Origin: Dolichospermum compactum NIES-806
Lineage (GTDB): Bacteria > Cyanobacteriota > Cyanobacteriia > Cyanobacteriales > Nostocaceae
Assembly (NCBI RefSeq): GCF_002368115.1
Contig: NZ_AP018316.1
Span: forward strand, 593,246 to 642,387
DNA: 49,142 nt
Reading direction: 5' to 3'
The notes below the pieces were generated by a model. The model made no database searches, had not been told where the DNA came from, and saw only the letters and a list, made by a program, of their open reading frames with translations. Positions 15,095 to 21,691 of the stretch are shown in pieces. Within the stretch, counting starts at the first letter, position 1, and each line of letters starts with the position of its first letter. Made by a program: the position numbers and the translations under genes.

Positions 15095-16651
15095 ATGACA
15101 GAAACCAATCTCCCGAACTTAATCTCACAAATGTTACAATCAGGATTTTATCCTCATCCCGTAACAGAACCAATTCAACTAATTCAAACTCATATTTCCT
15201 ATGTCCTCCTCACCGGGGATTATGCTTACAAACTCAAAAAACCAGCCAACTTTGGTTTTTTAGACTTTTCCACCTTAGAAAAACGACACCACTTTTGTCA
15301 AGAAGAACTGCGACTAAATCAAAGAGGTGCAGGTGAATTATATTTAGAAGTTCTCCCCGTCACCTTAGTAGGTGAACAATACCATTTAGGTGGCGCAGGA
15401 GAAGCTGTAGAATACACAGTCAAGATGCGTCAATTTCCCCAAGAAACATTATTTAGTGAACTTTTTGCCAGTGGAAACTTGCCAGAAAGTCACTTAGAAG
15501 AATTGGGGCGAGTTGTCGCTCAATATCATGCAAAAACCGAGACCAACGATTATATTCGCAGTTTTGGAGAAGTCTCCCAAGTCCGACTAGCAATTGATGA
15601 GAATTACCAACAAGCCGAAAAATATATTGGTGGTCCCCAAACCAAAGAACAATTTGAGGAAACAAAACAATATACAGACAACTTCTTTATCCAACATCCA
15701 GAACTATTTAAAAGCAGAATTGACAATAACTATATTTGTGAATGTCACGGCGATTTACACCTCAGAAATATTGCTCTTTGGCATGAGAAAATTATGCTAT
15801 TTGATTGCATAGAATTCAACGAGCCTTTCCGCTTTGTAGATGTCATGTATGATGTGGCATTTACAGTCATGGACATTGAAGCCAGAGGAAGGAAAGACTT
15901 AGGAAATGCCTTTTTAAATGCCTACGTAGAGCAAACTGGAGATTGGGAAGGTTTACAGGTATTACCTTTATACTTAAGCCGTCAAGCCTATGTACGGGCT
16001 AAAGTAAATTCATTCTTATTAGATGATCCTAATATCCCGGCTGCGGTCAAAGAAGAATCTGCAAAAACAGCTTCTGCATATTACCGTCAAGCCTGGGAAT
16101 ATACCAAACCCCAACAGGGAAAACTGATTTTAATGTCAGGATTATCTGGTGCTGGTAAAAGTACCACAGCTAAATATTTAGCCCGGAAACTCAACGCAGT
16201 TCATCTCCGTTCCGATGCTGTGCGTAAGCATTTAGCAGGAATTCCCCTCCTAGAAAAAGGTGGGGATGAAATCTATACACCGAAAATGACCCAAAAAACC
16301 TATAGCCGATTGTTAGCATTAGGAATTATACTGGCTAATCAAGGTTGGTCTGTAATTTTAGATGCCAAATATGATCGGCAGGATTTACGGGAAGCAGCTA
16401 TTTCCCAAGCTACACAGCATCAATTACCTGTGCATATTATCAACTGTACCGCACCCCTAGAGGTGATCAAAGAACGACTCCTGAACCGTACTGGTGATAT
16501 TGCTGATGCAACCGCTGATTTATTAGCATCTCAAATCAAGCAATCTGAACCATTTACAAATCTAGAACAACCTTATATAACAGTTGTGGATACAACTCAA
16601 CCGCTAGACACCCAATTATCAAAATTGATTTACAACAGCAGTCAGGAGTAA
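15095..16651 (+). CDS. Bifunctional APH-like / P-loop kinase protein
   Basis: 518 residues from ATG 15095. The N-terminal half (about 1-330) is an aminoglycoside-phosphotransferase-type kinase fold: an early Lys-rich KLKKP nucleotide region, then the HGDLHLRN catalytic loop (about 217-224) and FDCIEF metal site (about 233-238). The C-terminal half (about 345-515) is a separate P-loop kinase of the gluconate/CPT kinase type, with SGLSGAGKST (about 350-359). The same fusion is widespread in bacteria as an uncharacterised APH/ATP-binding protein; the substrates are unknown, and drug resistance should not be assumed. It stands alone. Confidence 0.88.
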   Translation: MTETNLPNLISQMLQSGFYPHPVTEPIQLIQTHISYVLLTGDYAYKLKKPANFGFLDFSTLEKRHHFCQEELRLNQRGAGELYLEVLPVTLVGEQYHLGGAGEAVEYTVKMRQFPQETLFSELFASGNLPESHLEELGRVVAQYHAKTETNDYIRSFGEVSQVRLAIDENYQQAEKYIGGPQTKEQFEETKQYTDNFFIQHPELFKSRIDNNYICECHGDLHLRNIALWHEKIMLFDCIEFNEPFRFVDVMYDVAFTVMDIEARGRKDLGNAFLNAYVEQTGDWEGLQVLPLYLSRQAYVRAKVNSFLLDDPNIPAAVKEESAKTASAYYRQAWEYTKPQQGKLILMSGLSGAGKSTTAKYLARKLNAVHLRSDAVRKHLAGIPLLEKGGDEIYTPKMTQKTYSRLLALGIILANQGWSVILDAKYDRQDLREAAISQATQHQLPVHIINCTAPLEVIKERLLNRTGDIADATADLLASQIKQSEPFTNLEQPYITVVDTTQPLDTQLSKLIYNSSQE

Positions 16652-16682
16652 AACTGGCTTGGTGTTGTGCTTTTTCCTCTTC

Positions 16683-16711
16683 CTCGTTCCCATACAGAGT
16701 ATGGGAACGAG
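16683..16711. repeat. Perfect 13-bp stem hairpin
   Basis: CTCGTTCCCATAC and its exact complement enclose AGA. There is no T-tract directly after (ATAACGAG follows), so it is more likely a dispersed palindrome than a classic terminator, though it lies 30 bp after a stop codon. Confidence 0.75.
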
Positions 16712-16766
16712 ATAACGAGATATAATTATTTTTTCTCCTGACTACTGACTTCTAACTCCTAACATT

Positions 16767-17279
16767 ATGGCACCAAAAAATAATCTACTAGGCGATATTT
16801 TCTCTTCCTCACCTAACTTTCTTTCTCAACTGTTATTTGGATTATTTTTATTTATTATCTCCAGAATTGCTAATGCTTCAGTTCCTCTCAGTCTATTCAT
16901 AGCCATTATGGGTGGTGTCACCTTGGGGTGGTTCACATTTGTTAATGATAATAGTCCTGAACCTGCTGCTGTCGCATCTAATGATGGCATTGATGCTGGA
17001 TTAAAATATTGGTTGTTTTTTATGATGGGCTGCCTTTTCCTCGGTTATTCAGCCCCTATGAGTATTATATTCGGTGCGATCGCAGGAATTGGTGGTGGTT
17101 GGATTATTGGTTGGTGGAGAAGCGAGGAGGCGTTACAAACACAATTATCAGAGGAGATTGTGGAAGAAATAAATCCAGAACAGCCGAGTGAAAGAAGTGC
17201 GAAGAGACGCAAAAGAAAACCTACTCGGCGCTTCCGTCGGGACTCTGCAACTTTCAATTTTCGCTTTTGGGAAAAGTAA
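16767..17279 (+). CDS. Hypothetical membrane protein, basic tail
   Basis: 170 residues. Hydrophobic segments lie at about residues 17-33, 42-57, 80-95 and 98-117, with glycine-rich GAIAGIGGGWIIGWW closing the membrane part. The C-terminal 45 residues are soluble and very basic (KRRKRKPTRRFRRD). A cytoplasmic cationic tail after four membrane passes could bind nucleic acid or lipid head groups, but this is inference. No family recognised. Confidence 0.7.
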   Translation: MAPKNNLLGDIFSSSPNFLSQLLFGLFLFIISRIANASVPLSLFIAIMGGVTLGWFTFVNDNSPEPAAVASNDGIDAGLKYWLFFMMGCLFLGYSAPMSIIFGAIAGIGGGWIIGWWRSEEALQTQLSEEIVEEINPEQPSERSAKRRKRKPTRRFRRDSATFNFRFWEK

Positions 17280-17313
17280 TTAACAATTGATAATTAGGAT
17301 TATAAAATTAAAT

Positions 17314-17377
17314 TGTCTGATAGCGTAGCGTGGCGCAAGCCATATCAGGATATCCAGGATTAAAGGATTTGCAGGAT
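17314..17377. repeat. Dispersed repeat with nested 23-nt insert (copy B)
   Basis: On the minus strand this is the same repeat as at 1-40 and 19.9 kb (TCCTTTAATCCTGGATATCC etc.), but interrupted by a 23-nt segment at 17,321-17,343, TAGCGTAGCGTGGCGCAAGC plus CAT. The same host repeat is seen intact at 19,933-20,002, which defines the insertion point between TCCTGAT and TCAGACA. Confidence 0.8.
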
Positions 17378-17529
17378 GTTTGTTTGAGTTGTATTTTTAG
17401 GGTTTGAGGATTCAATACTTTTCGGTTAGACTCAAAAAACTGCAATATGATATAAATTAGTGCTTTTTGCTGCTTAATAGGGAATAATAGAATAAATACT
17501 CCTTGTCAGATAAAGGTGAGTTTTGACAA

Positions 17530-17625
17530 ATGGACTGGACAACAATACTCAAAGCACAGCAGACTGATTTTATTCAAAGACTGAAATCTGGCGACTTACT
17601 CCATTGTGAGAAGTTTGTAGGTTAG
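17530..17625 (+). pseudogene. 31-codon gene start cut by a repeat
   Basis: An open frame MDWTTILKAQQTDFIQRL... of 31 codons with normal-looking composition stops where a dispersed repeat begins (GTAGGTTAGGTTGG). It reads like the 5' end of a longer gene truncated by repeat insertion or deletion. I do not recognise it. Apart from this, the 490-bp gap 17,280-17,772 holds only repeats: the one above, and at 17,620-17,695 an element containing TTGTTGGGTTTCGCC that resembles one at 20,040-20,105. Confidence 0.35.
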
Positions 17626-17772
17626 GTTGGTTTTATCAAGCCAACATTTTCGGGGCGGTTTGTTGGGTTTCGCCTCGTTCAACCCAACCCACGACTATCA
17701 TTAACTAAATAGATAGATCATCAGTTAAATTTGGTTAAGGGTAATCATGTATGAAACTGAATGATCATCTAT

Positions 17773-18165
17773 CTACTTTTTCAGAGCCTTGTTAGCTTTG
17801 GTGATTAACTTGTCAGTTTTCAGAGATAACAATTCTTCCTTTTTCTCTAACTCATCAATTCTTTCGCTCAATACTTCCAGTCTCTTTGCCGGAGGTAAAT
17901 TTTTCAGAAAATCTACCTTAATAACGTTTGAGTCTCCATTGATCCAGTCTAGAACTTTCTGTAGTTTTTGACGAGACTCTGGTTTAGTTTTAGGATTTGA
18001 TAATTTAGCTTCAACGGAGTCTCTGACATCAGCAACAGAATATTCTTTAAATCCACTGATTGTTTGCATCACTTCTAAACCTCTAAAAATCTGTTGAACT
18101 AAATAGTCAGAAAGTTCAAAAGATTTTAGATGTAGTTTTGTTAACATCGGTAATTCATTGATCAT
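17773..18165 (-). CDS. Hypothetical, C-terminal coiled coil (HNH operon gene 3)
   Basis: 130 residues from ATG 18165, which has GAGG ten bases upstream; an in-frame TTG at 18180 would overlap the preceding stop codon. The N-terminal 50 residues are a mixed helical region (LHLKSFELSDYLVQQIFRGLE). A basic linker follows, and the C-terminal 45 residues form a Leu/Lys/Glu heptad coiled coil (LSERIDELEKKEELLSLKTDKL). It is third in a tight minus-strand run behind an HNH nuclease and another helical protein. No family recognised. Coupling and co-direction suggest that the three act together. Confidence 0.65.
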   Translation of the reverse strand: MINELPMLTKLHLKSFELSDYLVQQIFRGLEVMQTISGFKEYSVADVRDSVEAKLSNPKTKPESRQKLQKVLDWINGDSNVIKVDFLKNLPPAKRLEVLSERIDELEKKEELLSLKTDKLITKANKALKK

Positions 18166-18176
18166 AGCCTTTATCC

Positions 18177-18524
18177 TCAACTAGCCCAAGGCATTTGTTT
18201 AAGAAGTTCTTCTATCCTTTCTGCTTGTGCTGTAATTGTAGCTTTTAAAGTAGGAACCATTTGATTTTGGAAGAAGTTTTGAGTGTTTATAAGCTGTTCA
18301 GTTAGCTGTTTAATAATTTCTTGATCATTCTTACTTACTTTTTTAAGAGAGCCTATTTGATAATTTCGTTTTTTGAGTTCTGGTCCGGCAAAACGCAGAC
18401 AACAAGCTAAAATATCCTCTTTTGTATGAACATCACCATACCCATCTAATGCTCTCTTTACATCTGCTTGAGTCCATTTGATTTCTTGGGCTACTTCCTT
18501 GATAAGTTGTTCCTTACTAGCCAT
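18177..18524 (-). CDS. Hypothetical helical protein (HNH operon gene 2)
   Basis: 115 residues. The N-terminus (KEQLIKEVAQEIKWTQADVKRALDGYG) looks like a small helical, possibly DNA-associating domain. The C-terminus (about 60-110) is a long amphipathic helix with QLTEQLINTQNFFQNQM and ERIEELLKQM, suited to oligomerisation. There is no membrane segment. It lies 22 bp after the HNH gene and about 12 bp (or an overlap, if the TTG start is used) before gene 3. Not recognised; function unknown. Confidence 0.65.
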   Translation of the reverse strand: MASKEQLIKEVAQEIKWTQADVKRALDGYGDVHTKEDILACCLRFAGPELKKRNYQIGSLKKVSKNDQEIIKQLTEQLINTQNFFQNQMVPTLKATITAQAERIEELLKQMPWAS

Positions 18525-18546
18525 AAATAATTACTCCTGACATATG

Positions 18547-18915
18547 TTAAAATTCAACTATTTTAGTTCCGATAGTAAGATTACAACTGGGATGAAGTAA
18601 TTTGAAATTTTCAGGTTTATTTGCAGCATTGCCAAATTCCTTCAAAGGAAGTACATGATGTACAACTGTATCTGCAAATCTAAGTAATTCACCACAGTAA
18701 GCGCATTTACATTCTTGATAATCAAATTGCTTCTTCTTCCAAGATTGACCCTCGGAAGATTTAAGCCAGTTGTTAAATTCACGGCGGGGGTCTATAGTAG
18801 CTTTAGCCTTAGCTAAAACTTCTGCTGTCTGCTTACGGAGTTTTTCCTCTTTTTGTAGCAGGATAAACATCTCACTATATAGCTGATTTAGCTTATTGGC
18901 TGAGTTGTTGCTCAT
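18547..18915 (-). CDS. HNH endonuclease, small (HNH operon gene 1)
   Basis: 122 residues. A helical N-terminus (about 1-60) precedes a compact HNH motif: CAYCGELL (first zinc Cys pair, about 71-74), VVHHVLPL (catalytic His pair, about 90-91), an Asn-containing PENFKLLH turn, and HPSCN (second zinc site, about 109-112). This is the McrA-like Cys4-HNH layout seen in restriction, phage and defence nucleases. It is the promoter-proximal gene of a three-gene minus-strand run with two unrecognised helical proteins. Its upstream 270 bp contain no gene. Confidence 0.85.
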   Translation of the reverse strand: MSNNSANKLNQLYSEMFILLQKEEKLRKQTAEVLAKAKATIDPRREFNNWLKSSEGQSWKKKQFDYQECKCAYCGELLRFADTVVHHVLPLKEFGNAANKPENFKLLHPSCNLTIGTKIVEF

Positions 18916-19083
18916 TTATACTTTATAAGTAGCAAACGACATATATAAAATTTAACAGTTTAAGCATTATAGGATAATAGTATTTTTACTTAATTTAATG
19001 CATTCTCTAGAACTAAAGCAGAGAGTATACTTACTGATTCTAATTTTGATGAAAGGACTTACTTTTAAACAGTAATGAAAGGA

Positions 19084-19180
19084 TTACTCTAAATCAGTCT
19101 CCACAGCAAGCACTTTTAACTGTTCTATCAACCTTTCCTTCTGTCGTCTTTCCTGTTCTGTCGGAGTCAACATCCAAGGA
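19084..19180 (-). pseudogene. Uma2-family C-terminal remnant
   Basis: Minus-strand translation gives WMLTPTEQERRQKERLIEQL and a short tail ending ETDLE before a stop at 19084. The intact Uma2 gene at 20,834-21,556 ends WVLTPTEQERRQKERLIEQL then RNLGVEPDL. The fragment lies directly behind the stop of the HNH gene at 19,190, with no start of its own. It is the 3' end of a second Uma2 gene whose body is gone. Confidence 0.8.
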
Positions 19181-19189
19181 AATTGATTT

Positions 19190-19636
19190 TTATTCTTCAC
19201 GTGGATCTGATAGTGGTGGATGCCAACCCGCTTCTACCCAAAAACGCCGAGCAACTTGAATAGAAGGCTCATCACGTCGTTTATCATTGAAGTCAAAGCG
19301 ATCGCTAGTAGCTCTTCCTGTAGGCGTTGTACCTACAATTTTTATACCATCTTTTGTCCAGATAAAATGCTCTGACCATTCTTGCTGACGAGGGTTAAAT
19401 AAAGCAACTTGCTCTTGAGTTTTAGGATCAGTAGCTACTATAAAATTATAATGACGCTCATTACAGCGATGACAAGCCAAAGCTAAATTATCCAGTTCGT
19501 CTGAACCCCCCAAAGACTGCGGCATAATATGATCAATAGTAAAACGATCAGGACTCAGATATTCTGGAGAGTGACAATATTCACAGAGAAATTTAGCTCG
19601 TTTTCTTATAAGTCGTCGAGTTGGTTCGGACACCAT
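19190..19636 (-). CDS. HNH endonuclease
   Basis: 148 residues. A classic HNH fold at the N-terminus: CEYCHSPEYLS (zinc Cys pair, about 18-21), FTIDHIMPQSLGGSDELDNLALACHRCNERH (catalytic DH, Asn and second Cys pair, about 32-62). The remaining 85 residues are a conserved-looking extension (WSEHFIW, TPTGRATSDRF). The 5' end overlaps the stop of the upstream small gene by 31 bp, so the two are translationally coupled. HNH genes of this form are common and multi-copy in Nostocales; their targets are unknown. Confidence 0.9.
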   Translation of the reverse strand: MVSEPTRRLIRKRAKFLCEYCHSPEYLSPDRFTIDHIMPQSLGGSDELDNLALACHRCNERHYNFIVATDPKTQEQVALFNPRQQEWSEHFIWTKDGIKIVGTTPTGRATSDRFDFNDKRRDEPSIQVARRFWVEAGWHPPLSDPREE

Positions 19637-19875
19637 TTACTTTTAGCTGCTAGTTGAGCATTAATTAAGGTAAATATTCGCTGTAACTCCGAGATACCTA
19701 CATATTCCGCTTCCTCTTCAGAAGTCAGTTTATCAGATTTTTTCTTTGCTAATAGTTCTTCAAAACGTATCTGTAGTTCTTCGGTAAATTTAAATAGATA
19801 AATATTACCAAATTCACTCATCTTCATACCAGAAGATATTAAAGACGAAGGTTGAACCATTAATTGAGTAGCCAT
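19606..19875 (-). CDS. Small helical partner of the HNH nuclease
   Basis: 89 residues. Acidic and mostly helical, with a central FTEELQIRFEELLAKKKSDKLTSEEEAEYVGISELQRIF segment ending in LINAQLAAKSKW. This type of small protein regularly precedes HNH genes in cyanobacteria, so an accessory or inhibitor role is likely, but none is known. ATG 19875. The 31-bp overlap with the HNH gene implies coupled translation. The DNA directly upstream (from 19,874) is nearly identical to the leader of the Uma2 gene at 21,556. Confidence 0.75.
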   Translation of the reverse strand: MATQLMVQPSSLISSGMKMSEFGNIYLFKFTEELQIRFEELLAKKKSDKLTSEEEAEYVGISELQRIFTLINAQLAAKSKWCPNQLDDL

Positions 19876-19910
19876 TGTATGTTCACAGTGTCTTTATTTG
19901 TATTATCTCA

Positions 19911-20002
19911 TAAAAAATCCTGAAAATCCTGAAATCCTGGATATCCTGATTCAGACAAAAATCCTGTAAATCCTTAAATCCTGGACATCCTGATTCAGAC
20001 AA
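19911..20002. repeat. Two tandem copies of the TCCTGGATATCC repeat
   Basis: Copy one (19,911-19,958) and copy two (19,960-20,002) both contain ATCCTGGAYATCCTGATTCA followed by GACAAA. Both lack the 23-nt insert, so they show the empty insertion site. A second repeat follows at 20,037-20,105 (TTGTTGGGTT ... AACCCAACCTAC), and an inverted match CAATACCTTGTCC / GGACAAGGTATTG (20,017-20,143) encloses it. Nothing coding lies between 19,876 and 20,172. Confidence 0.8.
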
Positions 20003-20016
20003 ATAATTCTATAATA

Positions 20017-20143
20017 GCAATACCTTGTCCATTTCCTGCTTTGTTGGGTTAAGCGACAGCGCAACCCAACGCATTTGTTGGGTTTCATGCTTCAACCCAA
20101 CCTACAAATCAAGGCTTTTTCTAATTTGGACAAGGTATTGTAA
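20017..20143. repeat. MITE-like element with terminal inverted repeats
   Basis: AGCAATACCTTGTCCA near 20,018-20,033 is repeated inverted as TGGACAAGGTATTGTA near 20,127-20,142. Between them lie several TTGTTGGGTT / AACCCAAC inverted motifs that can fold on each other. Small non-coding elements of this sort are common in Nostocales. It has no open frame of note. Confidence 0.6.
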
Positions 20144-20172
20144 TAGAAAATAAATATTTACCTTAATTAACT

Positions 20173-20748
20173 ATGCAAACCACAGAATCACCCTTACAAT
20201 TGCGGCTGTGGACTGTTGATGAATACCACAGAATGGCTGAAGCAGGAATATTTGAACCAAGTGAACGGGTAGAATTATTAGAGGGGAAAATAATCTGGAT
20301 GATTGCTAAAGGAACAGCCCACAGTTCAGCAGTAGGAAGAACAAATAAATTATTACAAAATCGCTTAGGAAATCAGGCTTGGATAGCTGTTCAAGACCCT
20401 GTAAAATTAAATGAAAGGTCTGAACCAGAACCAGATATTGCTGTAGTGAAAATAGATCCCCTAGACTATGCAGATCATCATCCTACCCCAGCAGAAGTTT
20501 ATTTAATTATCGAAGTTGCAGATAGTAGTTTAAAACTAGATACAGAAATCAAAGCTAAAGCTTATTCTCAAGCAGGAATTAAGGATTATTGGGTGTTAGA
20601 TGTAGTGAAACGCGAATTAATTGTATTTAGAAATCCCACAACAGAAGGTTATCAAAATCAAGCAATTATCACAGAACAGCAAAAAATATCCCCTTTAGAT
20701 TTTCCCGATTTAGAAATTGTAGTTTTCCAAATGCTACCACTTGTCTGA
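20173..20748 (+). CDS. Uma2 family (PD-(D/E)XK-fold) protein
   Basis: 191 residues. A Uma2/DUF820 protein: N-terminal WTVDEYHRMAEAGIF and RVELLEGKI (about 13-41), then the nuclease-like core with PEPDIAVV (about 90-97), YLIIEVADSS (about 114-123) and the lysine-bearing KAKAYSQAGIKDYWVLD (about 131-147). The PD...E-x-K arrangement is conserved, so the nuclease fold could be active, but no function is proven for the family, which is hugely expanded in cyanobacteria. Single gene, on the opposite strand to both neighbours. Confidence 0.92.
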   Translation: MQTTESPLQLRLWTVDEYHRMAEAGIFEPSERVELLEGKIIWMIAKGTAHSSAVGRTNKLLQNRLGNQAWIAVQDPVKLNERSEPEPDIAVVKIDPLDYADHHPTPAEVYLIIEVADSSLKLDTEIKAKAYSQAGIKDYWVLDVVKRELIVFRNPTTEGYQNQAIITEQQKISPLDFPDLEIVVFQMLPLV

Positions 20749-20782
20749 TAGATAATAGAATAATTGAGAGGATGACTTTATT

Positions 20783-20833
20783 AAATCCTGGATATCCTGA
20801 TATGGCTTGCGCCACGCTACGCTATCAGACAAA
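20783..20833. repeat. Dispersed repeat with nested 23-nt insert (copy C)
   Basis: TAAATCCTGGATATCCTGAT is followed by a 23-nt insert at 20,802-20,824 (ATGGCTTGCGCCACGCTACG plus CTA) and then TCAGACAAA. The two outer parts are contiguous in the empty copies at 1-40 and 19.9 kb. The repeat lies directly downstream of two convergent Uma2 genes. Confidence 0.85.
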
Positions 20834-21556
20834 TTAAAGATCAGGTTCTACACCCAGATTTCTTAACTGTTCTATCAATCTTTCCTTCTGTCTTCTTTCC
20901 TGTTCTGTAGGAGTTAAAACCCAATTACCAGAAACATCATACCAGCGTAACCAAGGCTGCTGAATATTATTATAACTTCCCTCCCAAACTCCCAAACCTA
21001 ATTCTATTTCTGGTATCCAAAAACGAGAATTTGATAAATCAATTTCTGCATAACGTCCACCATCTAATTTAAACATTCTAAATTCATACTTGTAACGGTC
21101 AAAAATAGCATAATAAGGAATCCTCAAAATCTGCTCATAAACCTCCCATTTTGTTGGCGGTTTTTCTACATTTCTTAAAGTGTGTCCTAAATCTTCCTTT
21201 TCAGTTCCTGGTGAGAGTAATTCCACGATAATAAAAGGAGTAATTCCCTCTTGCCAGATTACATAACTCAGTCGTAAATCGCCATTTTTATAAAGAGGAG
21301 AAACATTCACAGATACAAACCAATCTGGTCTTTTATACCATGTTGGATGATGAGGATCATAATATAAATTCATATCACTAGCGGTAAAGATTTTGTCGCT
21401 AGGATAGGTAGGAGAATTAAACGTTTCGTCTAATAAACGGGGTTGTAATAAATGAAATTGATCAGGCAAACCTTTTTCCTCTGGATCTTCACTTTTGAGA
21501 TCATACATTGTTGGTAACACTTCTTGAGGAGAACGGGGCGGATCAGTTTGATACAT
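20834..21556 (-). CDS. Uma2 family protein, long form
   Basis: 240 residues. A Uma2-type protein of the longer class with a Pro-rich N-terminus (SPQEVLPTMYDLKSEDPEE). The core has PDWFVSVNVSP, FIIVELLSPGTEKEDLG (the E-x-x-S-PG nuclease-like motif, about 111-126), and WEVYEQILRIPYYAIFDR (about 138-155). It ends with a basic helical tail, EQERRQKERLIEQLRNLG. Its 3' end and its upstream leader are each found again around the HNH pair at 19.1-19.9 kb, evidence of an ancestral tandem duplication. Confidence 0.92.
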   Translation of the reverse strand: MYQTDPPRSPQEVLPTMYDLKSEDPEEKGLPDQFHLLQPRLLDETFNSPTYPSDKIFTASDMNLYYDPHHPTWYKRPDWFVSVNVSPLYKNGDLRLSYVIWQEGITPFIIVELLSPGTEKEDLGHTLRNVEKPPTKWEVYEQILRIPYYAIFDRYKYEFRMFKLDGGRYAEIDLSNSRFWIPEIELGLGVWEGSYNNIQQPWLRWYDVSGNWVLTPTEQERRQKERLIEQLRNLGVEPDL

Positions 21557-21582
21557 ATTACTATTCCTGGAAAATTTAATTT

Positions 21583-21680
21583 ATTGTGTGTTCACAGTTT
21601 CTTTATTTCTATTATCTCATAAAAAATCCTGTAAATCTTGGACATCCTGATAGCGTAGCGTGGCGTTAGCCATTTCTGAC
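21583..21680. repeat. Uma2 leader duplicate and repeat with nested insert (copy D)
   Basis: 21,583-21,631 repeats 19,874-19,922 (ATTGTRTGTTCACAGT, then CTTTATTT, TATTATCTCATAAAAAATCC). It then runs into a copy of the dispersed repeat interrupted at 21,651-21,673 by the 23-nt segment, here in the reverse orientation (TAGCGTAGCGTGGCGTTAGC plus CAT). The insertion point is the same or within a base or two of that in copies B and C. Confidence 0.8.
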
Positions 21681-21691
21681 AATTTCCCCAT

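Noticed and set aside
15095..16651. Antibiotic resistance gene
   Set aside because: The APH-type fold is shared by many kinases; the fusion with a P-loop kinase is a common chromosomal gene with no resistance context here.
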